From Desulfacinum infernum DSM 9756 (lineage in GTDB: Bacteria > Desulfobacterota > Syntrophobacteria > Syntrophobacterales > DSM-9756), in the NCBI RefSeq assembly GCF_900129305.1, contig NZ_FQVB01000007.1, positions 62,001 through 126,000 on the forward strand: a stretch of 64,000 nt of DNA, written 5' to 3'. The stretch's first letter is position 1. Every line of letters begins with the position of its first letter. This document shows, in pieces, positions 27,968 through 37,342 of this stretch. A program made the position numbers and the translations under genes. Below the pieces are notes generated by a model. That model saw only the letters and a program-made list of their open reading frames with translations, was not told the DNA's origin and searched no databases.

Positions 27968-28447
27968 ATGGCCGTGAAAATCGTCGTCTTTTCGGATACA
28001 CACCTGCACCGGGTCACGGAGGAGTTTGAATCCATCTGTGACCACTATTGCCGTGATGCGGACAGGGTGATCCATCTGGGCGATTGGACTTCCGCGTCGG
28101 TATTGAACTTTCTTCAACAATATCCCCTGGAAGGCGTGAGCGGGAATACCGATGACATGGCGGTGCGTCTGCAGCTTCCGGCGCGCCAGGTGATCCGAGT
28201 GGGGGGATTCCGCATCGGGATGACCCACGGGTACGGGTTCTACGGGGACCTGAAAGAGGCCTTGCGCCGGGAGTTCGACGGCGTGGACGCGATCCTTTTC
28301 GGGCACACTCATCGGGCGTTGGTGGAAAGGGAAGGCGGACAGCTCTTTTTCAATCCGGGATCGGTTTTTTCCAGCAGGGGTTCGGGCCGCAGCCTGGGCC
28401 TCCTGACGGTGGGCAGGACCCTCCAGGCTGAGATCGTGAGGTTGTAG
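27968..28447 (+). CDS. YfcE/MJ0936-family metallophosphoesterase
   Basis: A 159-residue calcineurin-like phosphodiesterase. All metal motifs of the small YfcE family are present: VVFSDTHLHR (D10, H12), IHLGDWT, SGNTDD, MTHGYGFYGD and LFGHTHRA. Members cleave phosphodiesters in model substrates; the physiological target is unknown. The ATG chosen follows CTGGAG at good spacing. HIT and LapA genes follow closely and are probably co-transcribed from the promoter just upstream. Confidence 0.87.
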   Translation: MAVKIVVFSDTHLHRVTEEFESICDHYCRDADRVIHLGDWTSASVLNFLQQYPLEGVSGNTDDMAVRLQLPARQVIRVGGFRIGMTHGYGFYGDLKEALRREFDGVDAILFGHTHRALVEREGGQLFFNPGSVFSSRGSGRSLGLLTVGRTLQAEIVRL

Positions 28448-28456
28448 GAGCGGATT

Positions 28457-28957
28457 ATGCGGAATCTGTGGGCGCCGTGGCGAATGGAATACATCCTGGG
28501 AAAGCGGGAGTCCTACTGTATTTTTTGTCCCGAGGGGGATGGGCTGAGCGATGAGGAACGCCTGATTCTTTATCGAGGCGATTTGACCATGGTCATGATG
28601 AACAAATACCCCTACAACAACGGTCACCTTCTCGTGGCTCCCTGGCGCCATGTGGCTTCCATCGAAGACTTAACGGAAGAGGAAATGACCGATATCATGC
28701 GCATGGTTCGCGAGTGCGTTCAGATCCTGCGCAAGGTGATGCGTCCGGACGGCTTCAACGTGGGTCTGAACCTGGGCGCTGCGGCGGGAGCCGGCGTGGA
28801 AAGCCATCTGCACTTTCATGTGGTGCCCCGGTGGGAAGGGGACACCAACTTCATGACCGTCTTTGCCGACGTGCGCAGCATTCCGGAACATCTCAGGCAG
28901 ACCTACGCCAAACTGTTACCCTACTTCAAGAAGGAGAAGATCCATGAGGCTGTTTAG
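28457..28957 (+). CDS. HIT-family nucleotide hydrolase
   Basis: A 166-residue histidine-triad protein. The catalytic HLHFHVVPRW (His-x-His-x-His) lies near 117-126, and the N-terminal APWRMEYI and CIFC segments mark the Ap4A phosphorylase/HIT branch common in Desulfobacterota. Such enzymes hydrolyse or phosphorolyse nucleoside-phosphate adducts such as Ap4A or AMP-lysine. The gene starts nine bases after the phosphodiesterase and overlaps the following LapA gene by 14 bases, so expression is coupled. Confidence 0.9.
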   Translation: MRNLWAPWRMEYILGKRESYCIFCPEGDGLSDEERLILYRGDLTMVMMNKYPYNNGHLLVAPWRHVASIEDLTEEEMTDIMRMVRECVQILRKVMRPDGFNVGLNLGAAAGAGVESHLHFHVVPRWEGDTNFMTVFADVRSIPEHLRQTYAKLLPYFKKEKIHEAV

Positions 28958-29318
28958 GCTGTTTACGACCCTTCTTCTCTTGGCCGTCATCGTGCTTTTT
29001 GTCCGGCAGAACCTTGCCACCTTCAACAAGACCCTGGAATTTTCGTTGGATCTGTTCATTCGCGAGGAGGTTCGATGGACCCACCGGGTGTCCACACTGA
29101 TCCTCCTCTCCGGCTTTGTCGGATTCCTTGTGGGATTCTTTCTCATGTTGAAACCCTTCCTCCACACCCGAAGGGCCTTGCAGCAGGAGCGGCAGGAAAA
29201 CCAACGGCTTCTGCAAAGGATCGAGGAGGAAGTGAAAAGCCGGGAAGTCCTTGCGGAGGAGCCCGCTGCCGAGGAGGCTGTGCCGCCGCCCGAGGAGCCC
29301 GAAGCCAGCCCGGCCTGA
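28944..29318 (+). CDS. LapA-domain inner-membrane protein
   Basis: A 124-residue protein with two hydrophobic segments (about 5-22 and 49-70) joined by a periplasmic loop, and a cytoplasmic tail of charged coiled coil ending in a proline/glutamate-rich stretch. The arrangement (MRLFRLFTTLLLLAVIVLF, FVRQN, LVGFFLM) matches LapA (DUF1049), a small assembly factor for lipopolysaccharide synthesis and LpxC control in enterobacteria. It overlaps the HIT gene and is followed by a strong terminator. The acidic C-terminal tail is longer than usual. Confidence 0.8.
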   Translation: MRLFRLFTTLLLLAVIVLFVRQNLATFNKTLEFSLDLFIREEVRWTHRVSTLILLSGFVGFLVGFFLMLKPFLHTRRALQQERQENQRLLQRIEEEVKSREVLAEEPAAEEAVPPPEEPEASPA

Positions 29319-29335
29319 CCCGATCCATCCATTTG

Positions 29336-29365
29336 GGAGGCGGGGGGATCCCGCCTCCGTTTTTT
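29336..29365 (+). terminator. Rho-independent terminator after the lapA-like gene
   Basis: Arms GGAGGCGGG and CCCGCCTCC enclose a five-base loop and are followed by G and six T residues. It closes the phosphodiesterase-HIT-LapA unit. Confidence 0.93.
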
Positions 29366-29594
29366 CCTCCACCCAGGGGGCGGCCACGCTCCTGGAACGC
29401 CCATTTCCGCCCGCCTTGACTTCCGCCCGTTTTCCCAATCGCCAGTGCCCACGACGTTTCCCGGATAAGGATTGCGTCCCGGATTTCGCCTGGGCTACAT
29501 TCCAAGCCGCGGCGGACGAGACGGGAAGGAAAGGTCCCGCTCGGAAAGGGATGCCGCAATCCAAGAAGTCTTCTGCAGGAGGATGTCAGGGTTC

Positions 29595-32228
29595 ATGAGC
29601 AAAGTCACCCCCATGATGCAGCAATATCTGGAGATCAAGGCCCGCTATCCCGATGCGCTCCTGCTCTACCGCATGGGGGATTTCTACGAGCTCTTCATGG
29701 AGGATGCCGTTACCGCCGCCCAGATCCTGGAAATCGCCCTCACCTCGCGAGACAAGAACGCGGAGAATCCCATCCCCATGTGCGGGGTTCCGTACCATGC
29801 CGCGGACAGCTACATCGCCCGCCTGATCGCCGCGGGCCACAAGGTGGCCATCTGCGACCAGGTGGAGGATCCCAAGAAGGCCAAGGGGCTGGTCAGGCGG
29901 GAGGTCACGAGGGTCGTGACCCCCGGGCTGGTGGTGGAAAGCCGCAACCTTTCGTCCAAGGAGCCCAATTACCTGGCCGCCGTGGCCGAGGCGCGTGGCA
30001 CCTACGGACTGGCCTATCTGGATATCTCCACGGCCGATTTCCAGGTGGTGGAGGTGGCCGGGCAGGAGGCGCTTCTGGACGAACTTTATCGGGTGGCCCC
30101 CAGGGAACTGCTCGTGCCCAAGGGGCGGGAAGCCTCCTGGCTGGAAACCTTCCGTGTCCAGCGGGATCCGGCGGTCACGTGGCTGGAAGAAAGCGCCTTC
30201 GACCGCAAGCGGTGTGAAGAGCGGCTGGTGGAGCATTTTCGAATCCACTCCCTGGAATCCTTCGGCCTGCAGGACATGGGGCCCGGCGTTCAGGCCGCCG
30301 GAGCCATCCTGGACTATATCCGGCAAAACCACCTGGGGGACTGCGCCCATCTGCGCAAGATCACTCCCTATGCCCCCGGGGATTTCATGCACCTGGACGA
30401 GGCCACGGTCCGAAACCTGGAGCTTCTGTCTTCCCCCTCCACCCTGGGACGCAAAGGATCGCTCCTCCACGTGCTGGATGCCACCCTCACCCCCATGGGC
30501 GGGAGGCGCCTGCAGCGCTGGCTCCGTTACCCCCTGGTCCGCCTGGAGCCCATCCGGCGACGCCAGGAGGCGGTGGCCGAATTGGTGGACAAGGGGTTTC
30601 TCAGGGCTTCGCTGCGCGAGCACCTGGGAAAGATCCTGGATGTGGAAAGGATCATGGGGCGCGTGAGCGTGGGGACGGCCAATCCCAGGGATCTGACGGC
30701 CTTGGCCCGCTCCCTGGAAATCCTTCCCCGGATGCGAGAGGCGCTGGCCCAGGCGGAAAGCCCTTTCTTTCAGGAGATGATGAGCCAATGGGACCCGCTG
30801 GAAGACGCGGTGGGAAAAATCACGGAGACCCTGGTGGACGATCCCCCCTTGAGTCTTGCCAACGGCGGGGTGATCCGCCGGGGGGTGCATCCGGATCTGG
30901 ACCGGTACACGCGCCTGGCCCTGGATGCCAAGGGCTGGATGGCCGACTATGAGGTCCAGGAGCGGGAAAGGACCGGCATCTCCAGTCTCAAGGTGCGCTA
31001 CAACAAGGTGTTCGGATATTTCATCGAGGTCTCCAAGGCGAATCTGGCGCTGGTGCCCGACCACTACGTTCGCAAGCAGACCCTTGTGAACGCCGAAAGG
31101 TTCATCACCGACGAACTCAAGACCTTCGAAACCCAGGTGCTGGAGGCGGACGAGAAGCGCATCCAGTTGGAAGAACAGATCTTTGTGGAATTGCGCCGAT
31201 GGGTGGCCCAGGAGGCGCCGCGCATCCTCGCCATGGCCGACCGGGTGGCAGAGCTGGATTGCGCAGCTTCCCTGGCCGAAATCGCGGCAAGCCACGACTA
31301 CTGCCGCCCGGAACTGGAAGAGAGCGGCGTCATCGAAATCCGGGACGGACGGCACCCGGTCATCGAACGGTTCCTGAAGGACGGGGCCTTCGTTCCCAAC
31401 GACGTGGTGCTGGATCAGCAGGAGAACCAGATTCTCATCATCACCGGTCCCAATATGGCCGGAAAATCCACCATCCTCCGGCAGGTGGCCCTCATCGTGC
31501 TCATGGCCCAGATGGGGGGATTCGTGCCGGCTTCCCGCGCGCGGATCGGCCTCGTGGACCGCATCTTTACCCGGGTGGGCGCCTCGGACGATCTCACGCG
31601 CGGCCGGTCCACCTTCATGGTGGAAATGCAGGAAACGGCTCATATCCTCCATCAGGCCACCCCGCGCAGCCTGGTCATTCTGGATGAAATCGGCCGGGGG
31701 ACCAGCACCTTCGACGGCATGAGCCTGGCCTGGGCCGTGGCGGAATACCTGCATGACTACCAGGACCAGGGTGTGAAGACCCTCTTCGCCACCCATTACC
31801 ATGAGCTGACCGAACTGGCCGAAAAGCTGCCGCGGGCCAAGAATTACAACGTGGCCGTCAAGGAATTCGAAGACGACATCCTCTTCTTTCATCGCCTGCT
31901 TCCGGGAGGAACCAATCGGAGCTACGGGATCCATGTGGCGCAACTGGCCGGACTGCCTCAGGAGGTGATCCTGCGGGCCCGGGAGATCCTGGCCCGCCTG
32001 GAATCGGGAAATCATCGGCCGCCCGAGCCTCCCGCTTCGGCGGGGTCCCGCAAGCGTTCCAGGAAAAAGGAGAAAGCGGGATTCCAAATGAGCCTGTTTC
32101 AGCCGAGTTTGGAGTGGCTGCGGGACGAGATTGTGGCCCTGGATCTGGACCGGATGACGCCCCTGGCGGCTTTGCAGACCCTCTACGCCCTGAAGGAACA
32201 GATCAAGGCCGGCCCGCCCGCCAAGTGA
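29595..32228 (+). CDS. mutS: DNA mismatch repair protein MutS
   Basis: An 877-residue mismatch sensor. The N-terminal domain has the mismatch-reading GDFYELF motif, followed by connector, lever and clamp domains, then the ATPase with Walker A GPNMAGKST near 618-626, signature GASDDLTRGRSTF, Walker B SLVILDEIGRGTST and the ATHYHEL switch. A proline/lysine-rich linker precedes the C-terminal dimerisation segment. The ATG with AGGG at five bases is chosen; an ATG four codons upstream lies too close to AGGAGG. mutL is not in the window. An upstream gap of about 230 bases holds nothing I can identify. Confidence 0.96.
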   Translation: MSKVTPMMQQYLEIKARYPDALLLYRMGDFYELFMEDAVTAAQILEIALTSRDKNAENPIPMCGVPYHAADSYIARLIAAGHKVAICDQVEDPKKAKGLVRREVTRVVTPGLVVESRNLSSKEPNYLAAVAEARGTYGLAYLDISTADFQVVEVAGQEALLDELYRVAPRELLVPKGREASWLETFRVQRDPAVTWLEESAFDRKRCEERLVEHFRIHSLESFGLQDMGPGVQAAGAILDYIRQNHLGDCAHLRKITPYAPGDFMHLDEATVRNLELLSSPSTLGRKGSLLHVLDATLTPMGGRRLQRWLRYPLVRLEPIRRRQEAVAELVDKGFLRASLREHLGKILDVERIMGRVSVGTANPRDLTALARSLEILPRMREALAQAESPFFQEMMSQWDPLEDAVGKITETLVDDPPLSLANGGVIRRGVHPDLDRYTRLALDAKGWMADYEVQERERTGISSLKVRYNKVFGYFIEVSKANLALVPDHYVRKQTLVNAERFITDELKTFETQVLEADEKRIQLEEQIFVELRRWVAQEAPRILAMADRVAELDCAASLAEIAASHDYCRPELEESGVIEIRDGRHPVIERFLKDGAFVPNDVVLDQQENQILIITGPNMAGKSTILRQVALIVLMAQMGGFVPASRARIGLVDRIFTRVGASDDLTRGRSTFMVEMQETAHILHQATPRSLVILDEIGRGTSTFDGMSLAWAVAEYLHDYQDQGVKTLFATHYHELTELAEKLPRAKNYNVAVKEFEDDILFFHRLLPGGTNRSYGIHVAQLAGLPQEVILRAREILARLESGNHRPPEPPASAGSRKRSRKKEKAGFQMSLFQPSLEWLRDEIVALDLDRMTPLAALQTLYALKEQIKAGPPAK

Positions 32229-32305
32229 CCGGCGGACGCCTTCCGTGCCTTGCAGTCTCGGGATGATCGTGTCATCCTGGTGGAAAAACCGATATAGAGT
32301 GGAGA

Positions 32306-34075
32306 ATGAACAAGAAAAAGACAAAAGGTCTTTTCTTTTTGTGCCTTTTCTTCTGTTGGGTGCTGACCGGCCTGCAACCGGGGAGTGGCCCGCACCGGGC
32401 TCGGGCCGCCTCTTCTCCGGAAGACCGCTACGAATCCGCCCGGCGCCAATATCACAAGCTGCTGGACGACCTCCGCGAACCCGGAACGGAATCCCTTTTC
32501 CGTAGCAATATCCAAATCTTTCAAGATATCCTGGAAGCCGATCCCAAAGGCTCTCTGACCGCCCGCTGCCTTTTTATGATCGGCCAGTCCCACCATCATC
32601 TCTTCGATGCCCTCGGCAGGGCGGATGACTTCAACGCCGCGCTGGAGGCCTACAAGCGCCTGACCGACGAACACCCAAAGAGCCCTTTGGCGGACGATGC
32701 GCAGTTTCTCAGGGGGATTCTTTACGAAGGGCGGGATCCGACCCAGGCCTACCTGGAATTCGTGCGCGTCACCGTCCTCTACCCTCAGGGAGACATGGCT
32801 CCGAGGGCCCGGGAAAGAGCCCAAAGCCTGGCCGCCAAGCTGAATCCCGAGGCGCCGATGGGCGAGAAAAAGGCATCTGGAAAGGCCATGGAGCATCCGG
32901 TGGCCGTCACACAGGCCCCCCCGGCCGAAGAAACGACCGTCCGGGGCGGCCCGTCCAAAGGATCACCGGCCTATTTGGAAAAGGTCCAATACTGGTCGGC
33001 GGCCGAATACACGCGGGTGGTGGTGTATCTCAGCGAGCCGGTGCGCTATGTGCCCAACACCTTGCCGCCCGATCCGACCGGCCGATTGCCCGCCCGCATT
33101 TACCTGGACTTCGAAAACACGGAGCTCGGCCCCGCCCTGAAAAACAAGATCGACATCCGGGACGGGCTGTTGACGGACGTGCGCATCGGCCAGTACACCC
33201 CGGAAAAGGCCCGGGTAGTGCTGGATCTGGAATCCATGGAGTCCCATCGGATCTTTTCCCTGGCCGATCCCTTCCGGGTGGTGATCGACGTGCGGGGCAC
33301 CCGCCGTCTGATTCCCACCGACGCTGCGGCTGCCGGAAAGGCGGCGAAACTGCCCAGCATGGCCCAACAGCTGGGGCTGACCGTTCGGCGCATCGTGATC
33401 GATCCGGGCCATGGCGGGAAGGACAAGGGGGCCATCGGCCCGAGCGGGGTGTACGAAAAGGACGTGACCCTTTCAGTGGCGAAGGCCCTGAAGCGTCTCC
33501 TGGAAAAGGAAGGCGGCTTTGAAGTGGTTCTCACGAGATCCACGGACCGGTTCCTGAGCCTGGAGGAGAGGACGGCCATCGCCAACACGCACAAGGCGGA
33601 TCTTTTCATTTCCATCCATACCAACGCCCACAAGGACAGCTCGCTGGGGGGCGTGGAGACCTATATCCTGAATCTTTCCACGGACCGGGAATCCGCGCGG
33701 GTGGCGGCCCTGGAAAACGCGGTTTCCGCCAAGCAGATCAGCGACCTGGAAGCGATTCTCCAGGATCTCATGCAGAACACCAAGATCAGCGAATCGACCC
33801 GCCTCGCCCAGGAAGTGCATCGGGAGCTGGTGGACAGGGTACGAAAGTACGAGAACGTCCGGGACCTGGGCATCAAGCACGCGCCCTTTTATGTGCTGTT
33901 GGGAGCCGAGATGCCGGCGGTGCTCATCGAGACGGCTTTCATTTCGAACCCCAGAGAGGAGAAGCTTTTGACCGACAAGGAGTTTCAAAAGACGGTGGCC
34001 CAGGGCATCGCCAAGGGCATTCGGGCTTATGTGGAAGTGATGAACCAGGTGGCTACCCTGGAGGGAGGCGCATGA
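32306..34075 (+). CDS. N-acetylmuramoyl-L-alanine amidase (AmiC-type)
   Basis: A 589-residue periplasmic cell-wall hydrolase that cuts peptide stems from glycan strands, often at division. A signal peptide (1-34) is followed by a helical tetratricopeptide-like region (about 40-170), an AMIN domain (about 225-335) for septal or peptidoglycan targeting, and an Amidase_3 catalytic domain from about 360. Zinc ligands appear in IDPGHGGKDKGAIG, FISIHTNA and the glutamate of PAVLIETAF. The tetratricopeptide-like insert is a Desulfobacterota-style addition. Its stop overlaps the start of the RNB gene by four bases. Confidence 0.92.
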   Translation: MNKKKTKGLFFLCLFFCWVLTGLQPGSGPHRARAASSPEDRYESARRQYHKLLDDLREPGTESLFRSNIQIFQDILEADPKGSLTARCLFMIGQSHHHLFDALGRADDFNAALEAYKRLTDEHPKSPLADDAQFLRGILYEGRDPTQAYLEFVRVTVLYPQGDMAPRARERAQSLAAKLNPEAPMGEKKASGKAMEHPVAVTQAPPAEETTVRGGPSKGSPAYLEKVQYWSAAEYTRVVVYLSEPVRYVPNTLPPDPTGRLPARIYLDFENTELGPALKNKIDIRDGLLTDVRIGQYTPEKARVVLDLESMESHRIFSLADPFRVVIDVRGTRRLIPTDAAAAGKAAKLPSMAQQLGLTVRRIVIDPGHGGKDKGAIGPSGVYEKDVTLSVAKALKRLLEKEGGFEVVLTRSTDRFLSLEERTAIANTHKADLFISIHTNAHKDSSLGGVETYILNLSTDRESARVAALENAVSAKQISDLEAILQDLMQNTKISESTRLAQEVHRELVDRVRKYENVRDLGIKHAPFYVLLGAEMPAVLIETAFISNPREEKLLTDKEFQKTVAQGIAKGIRAYVEVMNQVATLEGGA

Positions 34076-36096
34076 GTTCCCTGGTGCCTCCGGAGATGTC
34101 CGCCGGGACGGTCGTCGAATTCTTCGAGTCCAAGGATATCCTGTTGGGTGTCTGCCTGGCCGTCAAAGACCAACGATTGAGTATCCTCACGGAAACGAAC
34201 CGGGAGATGAACCTGTCCCGCAGGAGGGTCCTTTTTGCATCGCCCGGAGCCTTGGATCCCTCCGCGAGCCGCGATGATCTGGTGCGTCTCCTGCTCGGGA
34301 TTCGAAAACGGCGGGAGGATCTGGCCGGAACCGTCCGGGTGGAAGAACTGTGGGAGGTGCTGGAGGGCGAAGAAGAAGGCTTTGAGCCGCGTTATCTGGC
34401 CGAGTTGTATTTCTCCGGCGAGGTGAGCGACGATCAGGTGGCGGCTCTCCAGCGGGTGCTTCTCCGGGACCGTCTCTACTTCCAGTACAAGGACGGCCTC
34501 TTTGTGCCCCGAACGGCCGAAAAGGTGGAGCAACGCCGGCTGGAACTGGAGCAGGAGGCGCAGCGGGAGGCCCTCCTGGAGGCGGGTGCCGCCTGGCTGA
34601 AGCAGGTCCACGGCAGCAGGTCCCCGGCCCGGAAGGATCCGCCGGACCCCCGAATCCTGGACCACCTGAAGGACTTTTGCCTTTTTGGACAAGAGGCGGA
34701 GGAGAGCGCCCTCGTCAAGGAGCTTTTCAAACGGGCCGGCATTCCCCCGCAGCAGAACACGGCTTTTCGCCTGCTCGTCCGCCTGGGCGTGTGGTCCAAG
34801 GACGAAAACCTCTACCTCCATCAGCAAGGGATCTCCCGAGACTTTTCCGACGGGGCGCTGGCCGCGGCCCGGGAGAAGATGCGTTTGTCCGCAGAAGAAC
34901 TGAGCGGTCCGGAACGGCGGGATCTAAGGGACTGGGACGCCTTCACCGTGGACAGCGCCCAGACCCGGGATTTCGATGACGCCCTGAGCCTGCAAAAGCT
35001 TCCCGACGGCCGTTGGCGTGTGGCTGTGCACATAGCCGATGCCGCCGAATACGTCCAGCCGGACGATCCCTTGGACAAGGAGGCGGCGGAGCGGATCACC
35101 TCCGTCTACCTTCCGGACGCCAGAATATCCATGCTTCCGCCGGGGCTTTCCGAGGATGTGTGCAGTCTGCGGCTGGGGGAAGACCGGCTTGCCGTGAGTT
35201 TCATCTTCGAGGTGGACGAAGAAGGGACCATCCACCAGAGCCGCGTGGAGCCGAGCCTCATTCGGGTTAAGCGGCGCCTCACCTACCAGGATGTGGATCA
35301 AGCCGTGGAAGAGGACGAGGACCTGCGGGTTCTCCACGGGCTGGCGATGCAGCTTCGGCAGATGCGCATCGAAAGGGGGGCCGTGCTCCTGCCGTTGCCG
35401 GAAATCCAAGTCTACGTCAACGAGCACGGCATGATCCATGTCTCCCGCTACGAGAAGGAGACTCCGGGGCAGGTCATCGTCTCGGAGTGGATGATTGCGG
35501 CCAACGGTCTTGCCGCGTCCGAACTGGCCCGAAGGGATATCCCCGCCATCTACCGGATCCAGGACGAATGCCGGCCGGAGACGGACCCGGTCCAAAGCGA
35601 TCATCCCATCTTCCATATCTACCGGCAGAGGCGGCTGTTCGCCCGCGCGGAGCTGGCCACGCGCCCCGGGCCCCACTGCAGCCTGGGCATGAATCCCTAC
35701 ACCACGGTGACCTCACCCATTCGCCGCTATATGGACCTGGTGGTCCAGAGGCAGCTCAAGCACGCCCTCCGGACGGACGAACCCTTCTACTCGGAAGAAG
35801 AGCTGGACGCGCTGATCACCCGCATCCGGGTCCAGCAGGGCAGGGTCGCCTTCGTCCAGCGAAAGTGGACCCGCTACTGGCTCCTCAAGTACCTGGAGCA
35901 GGAAGACATCCAGACCCTGAACGCCTTGGTGCTGGACAAGAATGCGCGGTTCGCCCACCTGTTGATCCCGGATTTCCTCATGGAAGCCAATGCACCGCTT
36001 CCCGAGGAAAATCCGGTCTCTCCAGGGGAGATGGTGCGCATCAAGATCGAGCGCCTGGCGCCCCGGGACGAGGTCTTTCGGGTCCAGATCGTCTGA
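34072..36096 (+). CDS. RNB-domain exoribonuclease (RNase II/R family)
   Basis: A 674-residue 3'-5' exoribonuclease. The RNB catalytic block has AFTVDSAQTRDFDDALSL with the metal-binding aspartates near 298-304, then VAVHIADAAEYV, YLPDARISMLPPGLSEDVCSL and the NPYTTVTSPIRRYMDLVVQRQL segment. The N-terminal third is helical with weak similarity and no clear cold-shock pair; a C-terminal S1-like end is short. It is thus closer to the RNase II-like group of Desulfobacterota and cyanobacteria than to classical RNase R. Start coupling by ATGA to the amidase gene is clear. It converges with prfB. Confidence 0.88.
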   Translation: MSSLVPPEMSAGTVVEFFESKDILLGVCLAVKDQRLSILTETNREMNLSRRRVLFASPGALDPSASRDDLVRLLLGIRKRREDLAGTVRVEELWEVLEGEEEGFEPRYLAELYFSGEVSDDQVAALQRVLLRDRLYFQYKDGLFVPRTAEKVEQRRLELEQEAQREALLEAGAAWLKQVHGSRSPARKDPPDPRILDHLKDFCLFGQEAEESALVKELFKRAGIPPQQNTAFRLLVRLGVWSKDENLYLHQQGISRDFSDGALAAAREKMRLSAEELSGPERRDLRDWDAFTVDSAQTRDFDDALSLQKLPDGRWRVAVHIADAAEYVQPDDPLDKEAAERITSVYLPDARISMLPPGLSEDVCSLRLGEDRLAVSFIFEVDEEGTIHQSRVEPSLIRVKRRLTYQDVDQAVEEDEDLRVLHGLAMQLRQMRIERGAVLLPLPEIQVYVNEHGMIHVSRYEKETPGQVIVSEWMIAANGLAASELARRDIPAIYRIQDECRPETDPVQSDHPIFHIYRQRRLFARAELATRPGPHCSLGMNPYTTVTSPIRRYMDLVVQRQLKHALRTDEPFYSEEELDALITRIRVQQGRVAFVQRKWTRYWLLKYLEQEDIQTLNALVLDKNARFAHLLIPDFLMEANAPLPEENPVSPGEMVRIKIERLAPRDEVFRVQIV

Positions 36097-36105
36097 TGAA
36101 GGGGG

Positions 36106-37228
36106 CTAGTTCGCCGCCTGCCCGTTCAGCTGTTGGAGCAGGAAGGCTTCGATGAACTCGTCCAGTTCGCCGTCCAGAACGGCGTCCACGTTGCCCTTTT
36201 CCACCTGAGTGCGGTGATCCTTGACCAGTCGGTAGGGCTGGAGCACGTAGGAGCGGATCTGGTTCCCCCACGCGATGTCGTCCAAATTGTCGTGGAGTTC
36301 CTGCATCTTTTCCTGCTGCTTTTGGCGTTCCCGCTCGTAAAGTCGGGCGCGCAGGACCTTCATGGCGATGTCCCGGTTGCGGTGCTGGGACTTTTCGTTC
36401 TGGCACTGCACCACGATGCCCGTGGGAAGATGGGTGATGCGCACGGCGGAGCTGGTCTTGTTCACGTGCTGTCCGCCCGCGCCGCTGGCCCGGTACGTGT
36501 CGATGCGAAGGTCCGACGGCTTGATGTCGATCTCGATGGTGTCGTCGATTTCCGGATAGACGAAGACGGCCGCAAAGGACGTGTGCCGCCTGCCGCTGGC
36601 GTCGAAAGGAGAGATGCGAACGAGGCGGTGAATGCCCGATTCGGCCTTCAGGAGCCCGTAGGCGAAGCGGCCGGAAGCGGTGAAGGTGGCGCTCTTGATG
36701 CCGGCCTCCTCGCCTTCCAGCAGATCCACCATCTCCGTACTGAATCCCTTGCGTTCACACCACCTCAGGTACATGCGCAGGAGCATCTGGGCCCAGTCCT
36801 GGGCTTCGGTGCCGCCCGCTCCCGCGTTGATGCTCACGATGGCGTTCTTGTCGTCGTTTTCCCCGCTGAGCATCTGCTGCACTTCCAGTGCGCGGATCTT
36901 CTTCTGGAGCGCCCGGGCCTTGGCGGCCACTTCCTTGATGGTGTCCGCATCCTCCTCATCCACGGCCATGTCCAGGAGCAGTTCGCTTTCTTCCAGCTCG
37001 GTTCCCAGCTCGTCGAAGTCCTTGACGATGTCCGTCAGGTGGGCCCGTTCCTTGAGAATGTCCTTGCTCTTGTCGGGATCGTCCCAGAAATCCTGCTTGG
37101 CCATGAGCTGGTCCAGCTCTTGGAGGCGCTTCTTCTTGCCGGCGATGTCAAAGATACCCTCCGAGGATTTCAAACTTGTGGACCAGCTCCTTGAGGGTCC
37201 CTCGGATTTCTGCGGGTTGAATGATCAT
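36106..37228 (-). CDS. prfB: Peptide chain release factor 2 with programmed +1 frameshift
   Basis: RF2 releases peptides at UGA and UAA. The gene begins MIIQPAEIRGTLKEL in one frame, runs 26 codons to an in-frame TGA, and continues in the +1 frame from the slip codon CTT into GAC. The joined product is 373 residues; the stop-reading SPF is then at 206-208 and the catalytic GGQ at 251-253, nearly identical to E. coli numbering. A GGAG site seven bases before the ATG supports the start. Low RF2 lets the ribosome slip, so the protein regulates itself. The two frames together span the coordinates given. Confidence 0.97.
37147..37162 (-). promoter_or_regulatory. prfB programmed frameshift site
   Basis: Minus-strand GGAGGG, TAT, CTT, TGA, C: an internal Shine-Dalgarno-like element three bases before the slippery CTT and the TGA stop. 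Element order and spacing equal the classical RF2 site of E. coli. Confidence 0.96.
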
Positions 37229-37342
37229 GGATGGTCTCCTTTCCATTGTGGAAGCCCTAAGGCTCGTCTGCTCCCCGGCTTGTTCCTGGAAGCGGGGCTA
37301 TTCTAACACGAGACGGAGATCTTAGCAGGGGACAATTTCGGT

